NCBI GenBank assembly: GCA_016787415.1
Contig: JAEUUT010000204.1
Location: 1 to 55,810 of the forward strand
Length of the DNA: 55,810 nucleotides
Reading direction: 5' to 3'
Origin: Saprospiraceae bacterium
Lineage (GTDB): Bacteria > Bacteroidota > Bacteroidia > Chitinophagales > Saprospiraceae
Below the pieces are notes generated by a model that was given only the letters and a program-made list of their open reading frames with translations, was not told the origin of the DNA and searched no databases. A program made the translations under genes and the position numbers. Below are positions 7,354-15,580 of this stretch, piece after piece. Position 1 is the stretch's first letter; each line of letters starts with the position of its first letter.

Positions 7354-9729
7354 ATGCAACACCTGTTGAAAATCCTCGCTCTTGCATTCCTGCATTTGTT
7401 CTTTTCCCCCTCTGTTTCGAACGCCCAAAAGTACACCCAAACCGTGAAAGGTACCTTACTGGAAAAAGGCATCAAAACTCCGCTCGTCGGCGCCACGGTC
7501 GTCGCCATTCTACCGGAAGGGGCAGAACCGCGCACCCTCGGCGCGGTGACCGACGTGGACGGTCATTTTCGCATTACCCAAGTGCCCGTGGGTAAAATTG
7601 GTATTCAGGTGACGTATCTGGGTTACAAAGACGCCATTTTATCAAGCGTCACCGTCAATTCCGGCAAAGAAGTAGAACTCTCTATCGAAATGGAGGAATC
7701 CGTCATCAAAGCCAATGAAGTGGTCATTACCGCCAAAGTGGAAAAACAAAAACCCCTCAACGAACTGGCCGCGGTGAGCGCCCGTACATTTTCCGTAGAA
7801 GAAACCCAGCGTTTTGCCGCAGCCGTCAACGACCCGGCGCGTATGGCTTCTTCCTACGCAGGCGTGGTGATGGGCCACGACGGCAATAACATCATCGTCA
7901 TTCGCGGCAATGCGCCCAACGGACTGCTGTGGCGTATGGAAGGCGTGGAAATTCCCAACCCCAACCACTTTTCCAACGTAGGTTCCTCCGGCGGCGGCAT
8001 TTCCATCCTGAGTGCGCAGGTGCTGAGCAATTCCGATTTTATGACCGGGGCGTTCCCGGCTGAGTATGGCAATGCCTTGTCGGGCGTGTTCGACCTGAAA
8101 CTCCGCAAAGGCAATACCGACAAAATGGAATACACGCTGCAAGCCGGTGTGCTCGGCCTCGACGCCGCTGCGGAAGGGCCCGTACGCATGGGCAATCAAA
8201 CTGGTTCGTTTCTCGCCAACTACCGCTACTCTACCCTCTCGCTGCTGTCGAAAATGGGCGTGGAAATCGGCGATGCGGAAACCAATTTCCAGGATCTTTC
8301 CTTCCATATGTGGATGCCGGCGGGTAAAGCAGGCACATTCACCATGTTCGGAATGGGCGGCCTGAGCACCCAGGTTTCTCCGGGAAAAGCGGATTCAACG
8401 GAATGGGTAGCAGACCTGTATTCAAAGTACAAAGGCGATTTTCTGGCCAATACTGGCGTGTTTGGCATTACCCACAGCAAAGCCTGGGAACGCACCTTTA
8501 TCAAAACGGTGCTGGTTGCTTCCGGCACGGAAAACAGTTTTAACGAGGACGAATTTCAGACCGATTACACCCTGCGCCGCAACTACGACCAGCAGCACCG
8601 GCAAACGAAATACACCCTCTCGACTGTGTTGAACCACAAGTTCAATGCCCGGCATTTTCTGCGTGCAGGCGCCTATTTCAATCTGCTGGATTTCCGTTTC
8701 CGGCAGTCGGAGTGGGATTTTTCGGAAAATTACCTGCGCCAGCAAATTCGCACCACCGGCAATACCCAAACGCTGAACGCCTTTGCGCAATGGCAGTTCA
8801 GGGCCAGCGAACAATGGACGCTGAATGGCGGACTGCACTCACAAACGCTGTTTCTGAACAACAGCACGACCCTGGAGCCGCGCGCTTCGGTGAAGTACGC
8901 GTTCACGGAACGCAGTTCGCTGAGCCTCGGCTACGGACTGCACGCACAAATACAGCCGATGGGCGTCTATTTTGTCGGCGCTGAAAACGGTGCGGCCACA
9001 CCCAACCATGACCTGAAATCGACCAAATCCCACCACCTCGTGCTGTCATACGACCGCATGATGGCTGGCAACCTGCACCTGAAAACGGAAGCCTATTACC
9101 AGTACCTGTACGATGTGCCGGTGAGCGCAGCCCGGCCAAGTTCGTTTTCTCTGCTGAATACCATCGACGGCTTTGAATCGCAACCGCTTGTAAATCAAGG
9201 CAATGGCCGCAACTACGGTTTCGAACTGACTTTCGAAAAGTTCCTCACACGCGGCCTGTATTTCCTGCTGTCGTCGTCCGTTTACTCCGCCGAGTACCGC
9301 GGCAGCGACGGCATCTGGCGCGACACGCGTTTTAATGGCAACTACGCCAATACGTTTACGGCCGGCAAGGAATGGCAATGGAATACCTCTCGCAAGAACC
9401 GCAGCATTGCCCTGAATATGAAACTGGTGCATGCAGGCGGTCTGCGCGATACGCCGGTAGATGTGGCTGCCTCCCGCGCAGAAGGGCGTACCGTACGCGA
9501 CGAGTCGCGTGCCTATGAGGAAAATATGCCCGACTACTTCCGCCTCGACCTCGGCGCGCGCCTGAAACGCAACTATGCGCACCTGACTACAACGTTTGGT
9601 ATCGACCTCCAAAACGCGAGCAATCGGGCGAATGTGCTCAACCGGTACTACGACCAGGTGGCGGAAGAGGTGAAGTACAGCCGGCAGGCAGGGCTGATTC
9701 CGGTTATTTTTTACAAGGTGGAGTTTTGA
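7354..9729 (+). CDS. TonB-dependent outer-membrane receptor with carboxypeptidase-like N-terminal domain
   Basis: 791 residues from the ATG at 7354; the reading frame is open further back only through a TTG. A signal peptide (MQHLLKILALAFLHLFF...SNAQ, about 1-25) is followed by a CarboxypepD-reg-like domain (about 30-110, LVGATVVAILPEG, TDVDGHFRITQVPVGK). The plug domain is at about 130-250 (NNIIVIRGNAPNGLLWRMEG), and a beta-barrel ends in an aromatic residue (FYKVEF). No STN domain is present. The plug is of the type that imports an unknown ligand with TonB energy. It is divergent from the sigma/FecR operon and is followed after 27 bases by a secreted protein gene. Confidence 0.9.
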   Translation: MQHLLKILALAFLHLFFSPSVSNAQKYTQTVKGTLLEKGIKTPLVGATVVAILPEGAEPRTLGAVTDVDGHFRITQVPVGKIGIQVTYLGYKDAILSSVTVNSGKEVELSIEMEESVIKANEVVITAKVEKQKPLNELAAVSARTFSVEETQRFAAAVNDPARMASSYAGVVMGHDGNNIIVIRGNAPNGLLWRMEGVEIPNPNHFSNVGSSGGGISILSAQVLSNSDFMTGAFPAEYGNALSGVFDLKLRKGNTDKMEYTLQAGVLGLDAAAEGPVRMGNQTGSFLANYRYSTLSLLSKMGVEIGDAETNFQDLSFHMWMPAGKAGTFTMFGMGGLSTQVSPGKADSTEWVADLYSKYKGDFLANTGVFGITHSKAWERTFIKTVLVASGTENSFNEDEFQTDYTLRRNYDQQHRQTKYTLSTVLNHKFNARHFLRAGAYFNLLDFRFRQSEWDFSENYLRQQIRTTGNTQTLNAFAQWQFRASEQWTLNGGLHSQTLFLNNSTTLEPRASVKYAFTERSSLSLGYGLHAQIQPMGVYFVGAENGAATPNHDLKSTKSHHLVLSYDRMMAGNLHLKTEAYYQYLYDVPVSAARPSSFSLLNTIDGFESQPLVNQGNGRNYGFELTFEKFLTRGLYFLLSSSVYSAEYRGSDGIWRDTRFNGNYANTFTAGKEWQWNTSRKNRSIALNMKLVHAGGLRDTPVDVAASRAEGRTVRDESRAYEENMPDYFRLDLGARLKRNYAHLTTTFGIDLQNASNRANVLNRYYDQVAEEVKYSRQAGLIPVIFYKVEF

Positions 9730-9756
9730 GAAATAGCAGGGAAAGAGGCCCACACA

Positions 9757-11301
9757 ATGAGCAGGAAAAGAATACCGTTGATGTTCTCAAAAAACAGCCC
9801 ATCGATGCGCATTCTTTTCCTGCTTGTCTTATTCCCGCTCGCCCTCTCCGCACCGGCCCAACGGTTTTACGAAAACGGGATGTTGTACAGCGACCAGATG
9901 CTGGAATACTGGAAACCACAACCCGATTCACTCCAGCAAGCATGGCAGAAAGAAAAGGTCTACTGCAAATCCATTTTTTCGGAACCCTATGCCATTGCTC
10001 ATAATTTTTCACTGGACACACTGGTCAATAGTGCCTATGCAGATATTCAGAACGGTATCGACTGGGACGTTTTTAAAAGCAAGTACCCCGCAATTACTGC
10101 CAAGGAGAATTTTATTGTCACCTTTGAAAAATGGGAAACCAGGAACGAAGAGACGATTCATTTCCGATCTATGTTCGAAAGGTGCAATTGCCCGGACATA
10201 GACGCTTCCACGGATATATCAACCCTTCAGGGCTCGTTTGTAATCGACTACTACAGAAAGGATACTACCGACACCCCTGGCTATCTTAGCGGGTTATTTA
10301 TCAAAAGTCTAGAACAGCCTCAGTTAATACCCGAAACCTATGCTACATGGATCCATTACGCCGATTTCATTACAGGCCCGGAACCTCTTTTTATGAATAA
10401 ATATTTTTCCATGTATGCGATGTACAGAGGCAAATCTCAACCCCGACCGGCACACGACCGTTTTTTTGAATACATCGACATACCCGGTATGCCGCAACCG
10501 TCCGAATTATTGTACACAAATGCCAAATACATCGATTTCACAGGAAATCATTACTCCAGAAATGACCTCCCTTATCGGATCTGGCAGGAAAAAAGAGAAC
10601 TCCATATTCAGGAAAACCTTACCGACAAGGCGGAATTCAAATTATTGCTCGGATCAGCTGTAGAAGAAACCATTCGGCTCGGCATTCCCGACGAATTACT
10701 GGAAAACTGGGCGCTTCAATACTTGGATGAGGATATGGGCTGGACCATGATGCGTTTACGACCTGTATATTCCAGTTGCGGAAATGATCCGGCGCCTACC
10801 GAGCGGCTCTACGAAATAGCCAGGTATTGTTCCATTGAAAATAATCATTGGTTCGGATTCATCCGTGCACATCTGGGTTTGATCAACGATCGAACAGACT
10901 GGAGCATTTATTACAAAACCCGTTTTGTTCGTGAACTGGAAGCACTCGATCTGGATGTGCCCGCTTTGTTGCTGGGTTCTCTTTTGCAAATGAATAATAT
11001 GCCTTCCGCACATGAGGAAGGCAACGTAAAACAGGTCGGGTGGGCGCTTGCACAATGCAAAAACGCCGATCAAGTGGCTGAAATGCTAAGCCTTGGTATT
11101 GCCGATAAACAACTGGATATGCAGAATAGACTGATCTTGTATCGGGTATACCGTCATATGCTACTGCGTCAAAACGGGTTAAAATTTGGTTTGAAAGAAC
11201 ATTCTTTGATCTCTAATAACATAAAAGAACAGATTTCGAAAATACAAAACACCTTACCCCAACCATGGCGGGGCCTCCTGGATGATCTGACGCAATGGTA
11301 A
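9757..11301 (+). CDS. Secreted protein of unknown function
   Basis: 514 residues. Two possible N-termini carry a signal peptide; the hydrophobic core MRILFLLVLFPLALSAPAQ begins at residue 16, so a start at the internal ATG (9802) is also possible. I recognise no domain. It is soluble-looking, rich in Tyr, Trp and Asp, with two Cys near residue 148 (RCNCPD). Its third codon positions look more A/T-rich than the receptor gene upstream, which hints at a different origin. It is 27 bases downstream of the receptor and so probably co-transcribed and exported to work with it. Confidence 0.75.
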   Translation: MSRKRIPLMFSKNSPSMRILFLLVLFPLALSAPAQRFYENGMLYSDQMLEYWKPQPDSLQQAWQKEKVYCKSIFSEPYAIAHNFSLDTLVNSAYADIQNGIDWDVFKSKYPAITAKENFIVTFEKWETRNEETIHFRSMFERCNCPDIDASTDISTLQGSFVIDYYRKDTTDTPGYLSGLFIKSLEQPQLIPETYATWIHYADFITGPEPLFMNKYFSMYAMYRGKSQPRPAHDRFFEYIDIPGMPQPSELLYTNAKYIDFTGNHYSRNDLPYRIWQEKRELHIQENLTDKAEFKLLLGSAVEETIRLGIPDELLENWALQYLDEDMGWTMMRLRPVYSSCGNDPAPTERLYEIARYCSIENNHWFGFIRAHLGLINDRTDWSIYYKTRFVRELEALDLDVPALLLGSLLQMNNMPSAHEEGNVKQVGWALAQCKNADQVAEMLSLGIADKQLDMQNRLILYRVYRHMLLRQNGLKFGLKEHSLISNNIKEQISKIQNTLPQPWRGLLDDLTQW

Positions 11302-11310
11302 TTCCAGGCA

Positions 11311-11889
11311 TCAAAGTAACCTATTTATCTCCGCATACTGCAACAGCATAATCGTCTTCGCATCCCTGATCTCCCCTGTCTTCACCATATCCAGCGCCTG
11401 TGAAAAAGGGATTTCCAGCACTTCTATATTTTCCTGTTCGTGCGCCACGCCGCCGCCTTCCGTCACCTTGTGTGCAGGGGTGTATTCGGCCACAAAAAAG
11501 TGCAGGATTTCTGTGACGGAGCCCGGACTCATATAAGCCTCGAACACTTTTTGAACGGAGTCAATTTTGTAGCCCGTTTCTTCTTCCGTTTCCCGGCGAA
11601 TGGCCTGTTCGGCATCGTCTTCGTCGAGCAGGCCGGCGCAGGCTTCTATCATCATACCATCGGGGTTGCCATTTACAAAAGTGGGCATGCGAAACTGGCG
11701 TGTCAGAATCACCGTTTGCTGCTCGGGGTTGTAGAGCAGGATGGCTGCGCCATTGCCCCGGTCGTAAGCCTCGCGCTGCTGGGTTTCCGTTGCGCCATCT
11801 TTGCGGGTCAGTTCAAAGGTGTAGCGCCAGAGTTTGTACCAGTTGTCGGAGAGCAGTTTTTTTTCAAGAATGTGGATGTTTGATTTCAT
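11311..11889 (-). CDS. nudK: NudK-type Nudix hydrolase (GDP-mannose/ADP-sugar pyrophosphatase)
   Basis: 192 residues from the ATG at 11889, the same length as E. coli NudK (191); an upstream TTG is ignored. Strong likeness along the whole length: LTRKDG, REAYDRGNGAAILLYN, VNGNPDG, FEAYMSPGSVTEILHFFVAE, PFSQALDMVKTGEIRD. The Nudix box is at residues 85-107 (AGLLDEDDAEQ..RRETEEETGY), with the Ala/Asp variant at the first Gly and Glu that NudK also has. The enzyme hydrolyses GDP-mannose and related nucleotide sugars in a Mg-dependent manner. It is convergent with the gene at 9757 and divergent from groES. Confidence 0.93.
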   Translation of the reverse strand: MKSNIHILEKKLLSDNWYKLWRYTFELTRKDGATETQQREAYDRGNGAAILLYNPEQQTVILTRQFRMPTFVNGNPDGMMIEACAGLLDEDDAEQAIRRETEEETGYKIDSVQKVFEAYMSPGSVTEILHFFVAEYTPAHKVTEGGGVAHEQENIEVLEIPFSQALDMVKTGEIRDAKTIMLLQYAEINRLL

Positions 11890-12089
11890 GTCGCCATAAC
11901 GCAACAGGGCCCAAAAGCGCGGTGCCCTGTCATGTTTTTTTCTGCACCTGTCAGATTTGTCGGTGTGTGTCTGTAAAAATGGCAGAAAATACTGTGTGGC
12001 ACGAAGTCTGCTAAAGGGCAGATGTCCGCAGAAAATTTTGTTTTGCGGCCTCTAAACTTGTTTCACCAAAACATAAATATTGAAAAAGT

Positions 12090-12353
12090 ATGAAACCAAT
12101 CGCTGACCGTGTGATTATCAAGCCCGCACCAGCCGACGAGAAGACCAAAGGTGGTATCATCATTCCCGACACGGCCAAAGAAAAACCACAACGCGGCGAA
12201 GTAGTCGCAGTGGGCCCTGGTAAAGACGGCAATATGATGACCGTTGCTGCTGGCGACATCGTGCTGTATGGCAAATACGCAGGCCAGGAAATCACCTTCG
12301 AGGGCCAGGACTACATCATCATGAGAGAGGATGAAATCCTTGTTGTTCTCTAA
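12090..12353 (+). CDS. groES: Co-chaperonin GroES
   Basis: 87 residues, slightly shorter than the usual 92-97. MKPIADRVIIKPAPADEKTKGGI leads into the mobile loop (KTKGGIIIPDTAKEKPQRGEV). The conserved GxVVAVGPG and LYGKYAGQEI follow, and the end EDEILVVL is typical. It caps the GroEL folding chamber. It is followed by groEL after 81 bases, in one operon. I looked for a CIRCE repeat upstream and found none. Confidence 0.97.
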   Translation: MKPIADRVIIKPAPADEKTKGGIIIPDTAKEKPQRGEVVAVGPGKDGNMMTVAAGDIVLYGKYAGQEITFEGQDYIIMREDEILVVL

Positions 12354-12434
12354 ATAACGGATTTTCAAGGTTTTATATACCTCTTTCACCCCATTTTAAC
12401 CACCCATTCCTCATTACTCTAATTCTACAACAAT

Positions 12435-14075
12435 ATGTCTGCAAAGCAAATCAGTTTTAATACAGAAGCACGTGAAAAACTGAAAGAAGGCGTAGATGCC
12501 CTCTCCAATGCCGTAAAAGTGACCCTCGGACCAAAAGGTCGCAATGTGGTTATCCAGAAATCTTTCGGCGCACCTATGATCACCAAAGACGGTGTTTCGG
12601 TTGCCAAAGAAGTGGAACTGGAAGACCCGATTGCCAACATGGGCGCCCAAATGGTGAAAGAAGTAGCCAGCAAAACCGCCGATGCTGCCGGTGATGGCAC
12701 CACTACCGCTACCGTTCTGGCACAGGCTATCGTGACTGCCGGCCTCAAAAACGTGGCTGCCGGTTCCAACCCGATGGATCTGAAACGCGGTATCGATAAA
12801 GCCGTGAAATCCATCATTGCCAACCTGAAAGACCAGTCGGAGCAAATCGGTGAAGATTTCAGCAAAATCCAGCAAGTAGCCGCAATTTCTGCCAACAACG
12901 ACGAGACCATCGGTTCGCTGATCGCCGACGCGATGAAACGTGTTACCAAAGACGGCGTCATCACGGTTGAAGAAGCAAAAGGTACCGACACATATGTCGA
13001 CGAAGTAATCGGTATGCAATTCGACCGCGGCTACCTCAGCCCCTACTTCATCACGGACGCCGAGAAAATGGTGGCCGACTACGAAAACCCTTACCTGCTG
13101 ATTACCGACAAGAAAATCAGCAACATGCAGGATCTGGTTCCAGTGCTTGAAAAAAGCCTGCAAACCGGTCGCCCGCTCCTGATCATCGCTGAAGATGTTG
13201 ACAGCCAGGCACTTGGCGTACTCGTTGTAAACCGCCTGCGCGCCGGCCTCAAAGTGGTATCCGTGAAAGCCCCTGGCTTCGGCGACCGTCGCAAAGCCAT
13301 GCTGGAAGACATCGCTATCCTCACCGGCGGTACTGTTATCAGCGAAGAACAAGGCTACAAACTGGAAAATGCCGGTCTGGAACACCTCGGTTCCTGCGAA
13401 CGCATCACCGTTGACAAAGACAACACCATTATCGTAGGCGGTAAAGGCAAAGCAGACGACATCAAAGCCCGCGTTGCCCAGATCAAACAACAAATCGATT
13501 CTACTACCAGCGACTACGACCGCGAAAAACTGCAGGAACGCCTTGCCAAACTGGCAGGTGGTGTGGCAGTTCTGTACGTGGGCGCCGCTACCGAAGTGGA
13601 AATGAAAGAAAAGAAAGACCGCGTCGACGATGCCCTGCACGCAACCCGCGCCGCAATCGAAGAAGGTATCGTTCCAGGTGGTGGCGTAGCGCTGGTGCGC
13701 ACGATCAGCAGCCTCGACAAACTGAAAGGTTCCAATGACGACGAAACCACAGGTATCGCTATCGTTCGCAAAGCGCTGGAAGCCCCTATACGCATCATCT
13801 CTGAAAATGCGGGTGTCGATGGTTCGCTGGTATTCCACAAAGTCCTCGACGGCAAAGGCGCATTCGGTTACAACGCTCGTACCGGCGAATACGAAGACCT
13901 GAAAAAAGCAGGTATCATCGACCCGACAAAAGTAACCCGCGTTGCCCTCGAAAATGCTGCCTCCATCGCCGGCCTCGTGCTGACCACGGAATGTGTGATC
14001 AACGATAAACCGGAGAAAAAAGCAGCAGGCGGCCACGCGCACCCTGACATGGGCGGCATGGGCGGCATGATGTAA
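12435..14075 (+). CDS. groEL: Chaperonin GroEL
   Basis: 546 residues, full length. Visible landmarks are VTLGPKGRNVVIQK, the ATP-binding DGTTTATVLAQAI near residue 86, PGFGDRRKAMLEDIA near 278, and AAIEEGIVPGGGVAL near 405. The C-terminal tail is the Gly-Met type (GGMGGMM). Forms the double-ring folding chamber with GroES. Codon use looks optimised (many C-ending codons), as expected for an abundant protein. It is followed by a degenerate word tract and a strong intrinsic terminator at 14217-14255. Confidence 0.98.
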   Translation: MSAKQISFNTEAREKLKEGVDALSNAVKVTLGPKGRNVVIQKSFGAPMITKDGVSVAKEVELEDPIANMGAQMVKEVASKTADAAGDGTTTATVLAQAIVTAGLKNVAAGSNPMDLKRGIDKAVKSIIANLKDQSEQIGEDFSKIQQVAAISANNDETIGSLIADAMKRVTKDGVITVEEAKGTDTYVDEVIGMQFDRGYLSPYFITDAEKMVADYENPYLLITDKKISNMQDLVPVLEKSLQTGRPLLIIAEDVDSQALGVLVVNRLRAGLKVVSVKAPGFGDRRKAMLEDIAILTGGTVISEEQGYKLENAGLEHLGSCERITVDKDNTIIVGGKGKADDIKARVAQIKQQIDSTTSDYDREKLQERLAKLAGGVAVLYVGAATEVEMKEKKDRVDDALHATRAAIEEGIVPGGGVALVRTISSLDKLKGSNDDETTGIAIVRKALEAPIRIISENAGVDGSLVFHKVLDGKGAFGYNARTGEYEDLKKAGIIDPTKVTRVALENAASIAGLVLTTECVINDKPEKKAAGGHAHPDMGGMGGMM

Positions 14076-14216
14076 TTGGTTATCGGTTATCAGTTATTTG
14101 TTATCAGGGTGGTTGGGTGAGCATTTGTACGAATGCCTGGCATCGCGAAATTGAATGCCTGGTCATTTCAACTATCCTCCATAACAGTATCACTGGTATC
14201 TTGCTGAAATATAAAG
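14076..14216 (+). repeat. Half-copy of a GTTATC word element after groEL
   Basis: Starting 2 bases after the groEL stop, GGTTATC-type heptads (about 14081-14109) run into TCAGGGTGGTTGGG and GTACGAATGCCTGGCA. This looks like a decayed left arm and core of the GGGGTGGTAAGGAGACC elements. No matching right arm is present. Confidence 0.55.
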
Positions 14217-14256
14217 ACGAGTCATTCCGGGTTTCCGGGATGGCTCGTCTTTTTTA
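14217..14256 (+). terminator. Intrinsic terminator of groES-groEL
   Basis: A 17-bp stem (AAGACGAGTCATTCCGG pairing with CCGGGATGGCTCGTCTT, two G-T wobbles) with a 4-nt loop, followed by six T residues. It lies about 140 bases after groEL. Confidence 0.8.
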
Positions 14257-14395
14257 GAGGTGGGAGGTGGGAGGTGAGAGGTGGGAGGTGGGAGGTGGGA
14301 GGTGAGAGGTGAGAGGTGAGAGGTGAGAAGTGAGAAGTGAGAGGGTGAGAGTTCGTAGAGTGTACCGATTTGCTATTGGGATTTTGTAGTAAAAA
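14257..14395 (+). repeat. One-armed GAGGTGG/GAGAGGT word tract with a half core
   Basis: About twelve heptads (GAGGTGG and GAGAGGT mixed) at 14257-14345 lead into GAGAGTTCGTAGAGTGTACC (14346-14366). This resembles the left core of the intact element at 36579-36718 (GAGAGTACGTAGAGTACACC). The complementary arm is missing. It appears to be a decayed half-element. Confidence 0.6.
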
Positions 14396-14418
14396 TGCCT
14401 TATCATTGCCACGAAACA

Positions 14419-14461
14419 GCCCTGAAAGGGCGTATTCAATAGCACAGGGCAACGCCCTGTG
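14419..14461. repeat. Double palindrome GCCCTGAAAGGGC / CACAGGGCAACGCCCTGTG
   Basis: Two small hairpins 11 bases apart: GCCCT-gaa-AGGGC (14419-14431) and CACAGGGC-aac-GCCCTGTG (14443-14461). I recall similar paired palindromes as dispersed repeats in environmental bacterial genomes, but cannot verify this here. It sits between the half-element and the decamer array. Confidence 0.5.
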
Positions 14462-14660
14462 TATTCGTTCACATTCGTTCGTATTCATTCACGCATATTC
14501 GCATCCGTTCACATTCGTTCGTATTCATTCACGCATATTCGCATCCGTTCACATTCGTTCGTATTCGTTCACGCATATTCGCATCCGTTCGTATTCGTTC
14601 GCATCCGTTTGTACCCGTTCGCCCTCGTTCACATCCGTTTACGCACATTTTCACACGTTC
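14461..14660 (+). repeat. Phased decamer array upstream of the DUF1080 gene
   Basis: About twenty consecutive 10-bp units ending in TTC, with consensus (G/A)(C/T)ATYCGTTC. A 40-bp higher-order unit is perfectly repeated at 14481-14520 and 14521-14560 and nearly so at 14561-14600; the array decays towards 14660. It ends about 45 bases before the ATG at 14706. The period is close to one helical turn. Frames translated across it (repeats like FVRIHSRIF) are not considered genes. Confidence 0.85.
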
Positions 14661-14705
14661 ATTCCCTCCGTTCATCCACCATTCACATCTTAAAACGAAC
14701 GTTAT

Positions 14706-15416
14706 ATGCAGCCTCATTTCAGGAATCGTTTTTACCAGGTCACCACATTTTTAATTTTGTTTTTTGGCATTACAAGCATCTCGTTTGTGGCGCCCGAATC
14801 GCGCAAAAAAGTGGTGCACCTCTTCAACGGCAAGGATTTGAAAGGCTGGCATGTGGACGTTCCGGACATGGATAAAAATCCGGTGTTGAGCAGCCCCTTC
14901 ATCGTACGCGACAGCCTGCTGGTAAGCCTCGGCACCCCGCGCGGACACCTGATAACGGACAAAATTTATCGAAACTACCGCCTTGAAGTGGAATACCGCT
15001 TTTCTGCTGTGCCTGGCAACTGCGGCGTGCTCGTACATGCTTCCAAACCGCGCGCCCTGTATGGTATGTTTCCGCAATCACTGGAAGTACAAATGGAATA
15101 CCAGGACGCAGGCGATTTCTGGTGTATCCTGGAAGATATTACTGTTACACACATGGATAAACGACGCGGCCCGAAAGAGAACTGGGGTACTACCGAAGGC
15201 AAGGCCCGTCGCATCATCAATCTCACCAATGGCTCCGAAAAACCACTTGGCGAATGGAACACCATGGTAATAGAATGCCAGGACAGAAGCGTCAAGGTGT
15301 GGGTCAATGGCGAACTCGTCAACCATGGCACTGACTGCACCGCCGACAGGGGCCAGATTGCCCTGCAAGCCGAAGGCGCGGAAGTGGAATTCAGGAGGGT
15401 AGACCTAACGAATTAG
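14706..15416 (+). CDS. Secreted DUF1080 (3-keto-disaccharide hydrolase family) protein
   Basis: 236 residues with a signal peptide or anchor (about 8-28). A DUF1080/PF06439 concanavalin-like jelly roll follows: VVHLFNGKDLKGWHVDV near 36, GHLITDKIYRNYRLEVEYRF near 78, GNCGVLVHASKP, and EWNTMVIECQDRSVKVWVNG near 185. The family is common in Bacteroidota and Planctomycetes; some members hydrolyse 3-keto-glucosides. The substrate here is not known. The gene stands alone: decamer array upstream, hairpin element downstream, which begins directly after the TAG stop. Confidence 0.85.
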   Translation: MQPHFRNRFYQVTTFLILFFGITSISFVAPESRKKVVHLFNGKDLKGWHVDVPDMDKNPVLSSPFIVRDSLLVSLGTPRGHLITDKIYRNYRLEVEYRFSAVPGNCGVLVHASKPRALYGMFPQSLEVQMEYQDAGDFWCILEDITVTHMDKRRGPKENWGTTEGKARRIINLTNGSEKPLGEWNTMVIECQDRSVKVWVNGELVNHGTDCTADRGQIALQAEGAEVEFRRVDLTN

Positions 15417-15580
15417 TTAATGGTTATTGGTTATCGGTTATCGGTTATTAGTTATCAGGGGTGGTAAGGAGACCATTCGTACATATGCTTGGCATTTCAT
15501 TTTTGTGTGGCCAAAAAATATGTACGAATGGTCTCCTTACCACCCCTGATAACTAATAACCGATAACCAATAACTAACAA
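15417..15580. repeat. Word-armed hairpin element E1 (GTTATC, core B)
   Basis: Between convergent genes. A perfect 51-bp inverted repeat, 15436-15486 with 15518-15568, around a 31-nt loop whose edges (TGGC/GCCA) can pair further. The outer arms are heptads GGTTATC, GGTTATT, AGTTATC; the inner arms are AGGGGTGGTAAGGAGACC then ATTCGTACATAT. One extra heptad lies in the left arm. The tract starts directly after the upstream TAG and the right arm ends next to the korB stop. It may act as a bidirectional terminator. Confidence 0.9.

Noticed and set aside
11890..12089. CIRCE operator for HrcA before groES
   Set aside because: No TTAGCACTC-N9-GAGTGCTAA or close variant found on either strand.
12414..14042. 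542-codon open frame antisense to groEL
   Set aside because: Runs opposite a certain gene and its protein has low-complexity Phe/Val-rich content typical of the complement of optimised codons. No family resemblance.
14257..14660. CRISPR array
   Set aside because: Repeat units are 7 or 10 bp in direct tandem without spacers; no cas genes nearby.
14370..14875. Frames across the decamer array encoding repeats like FVRIHSRIF
   Set aside because: The repeats come from the 10-bp DNA period read in all three frames; the frames run into the DUF1080 signal peptide region out of frame with it.
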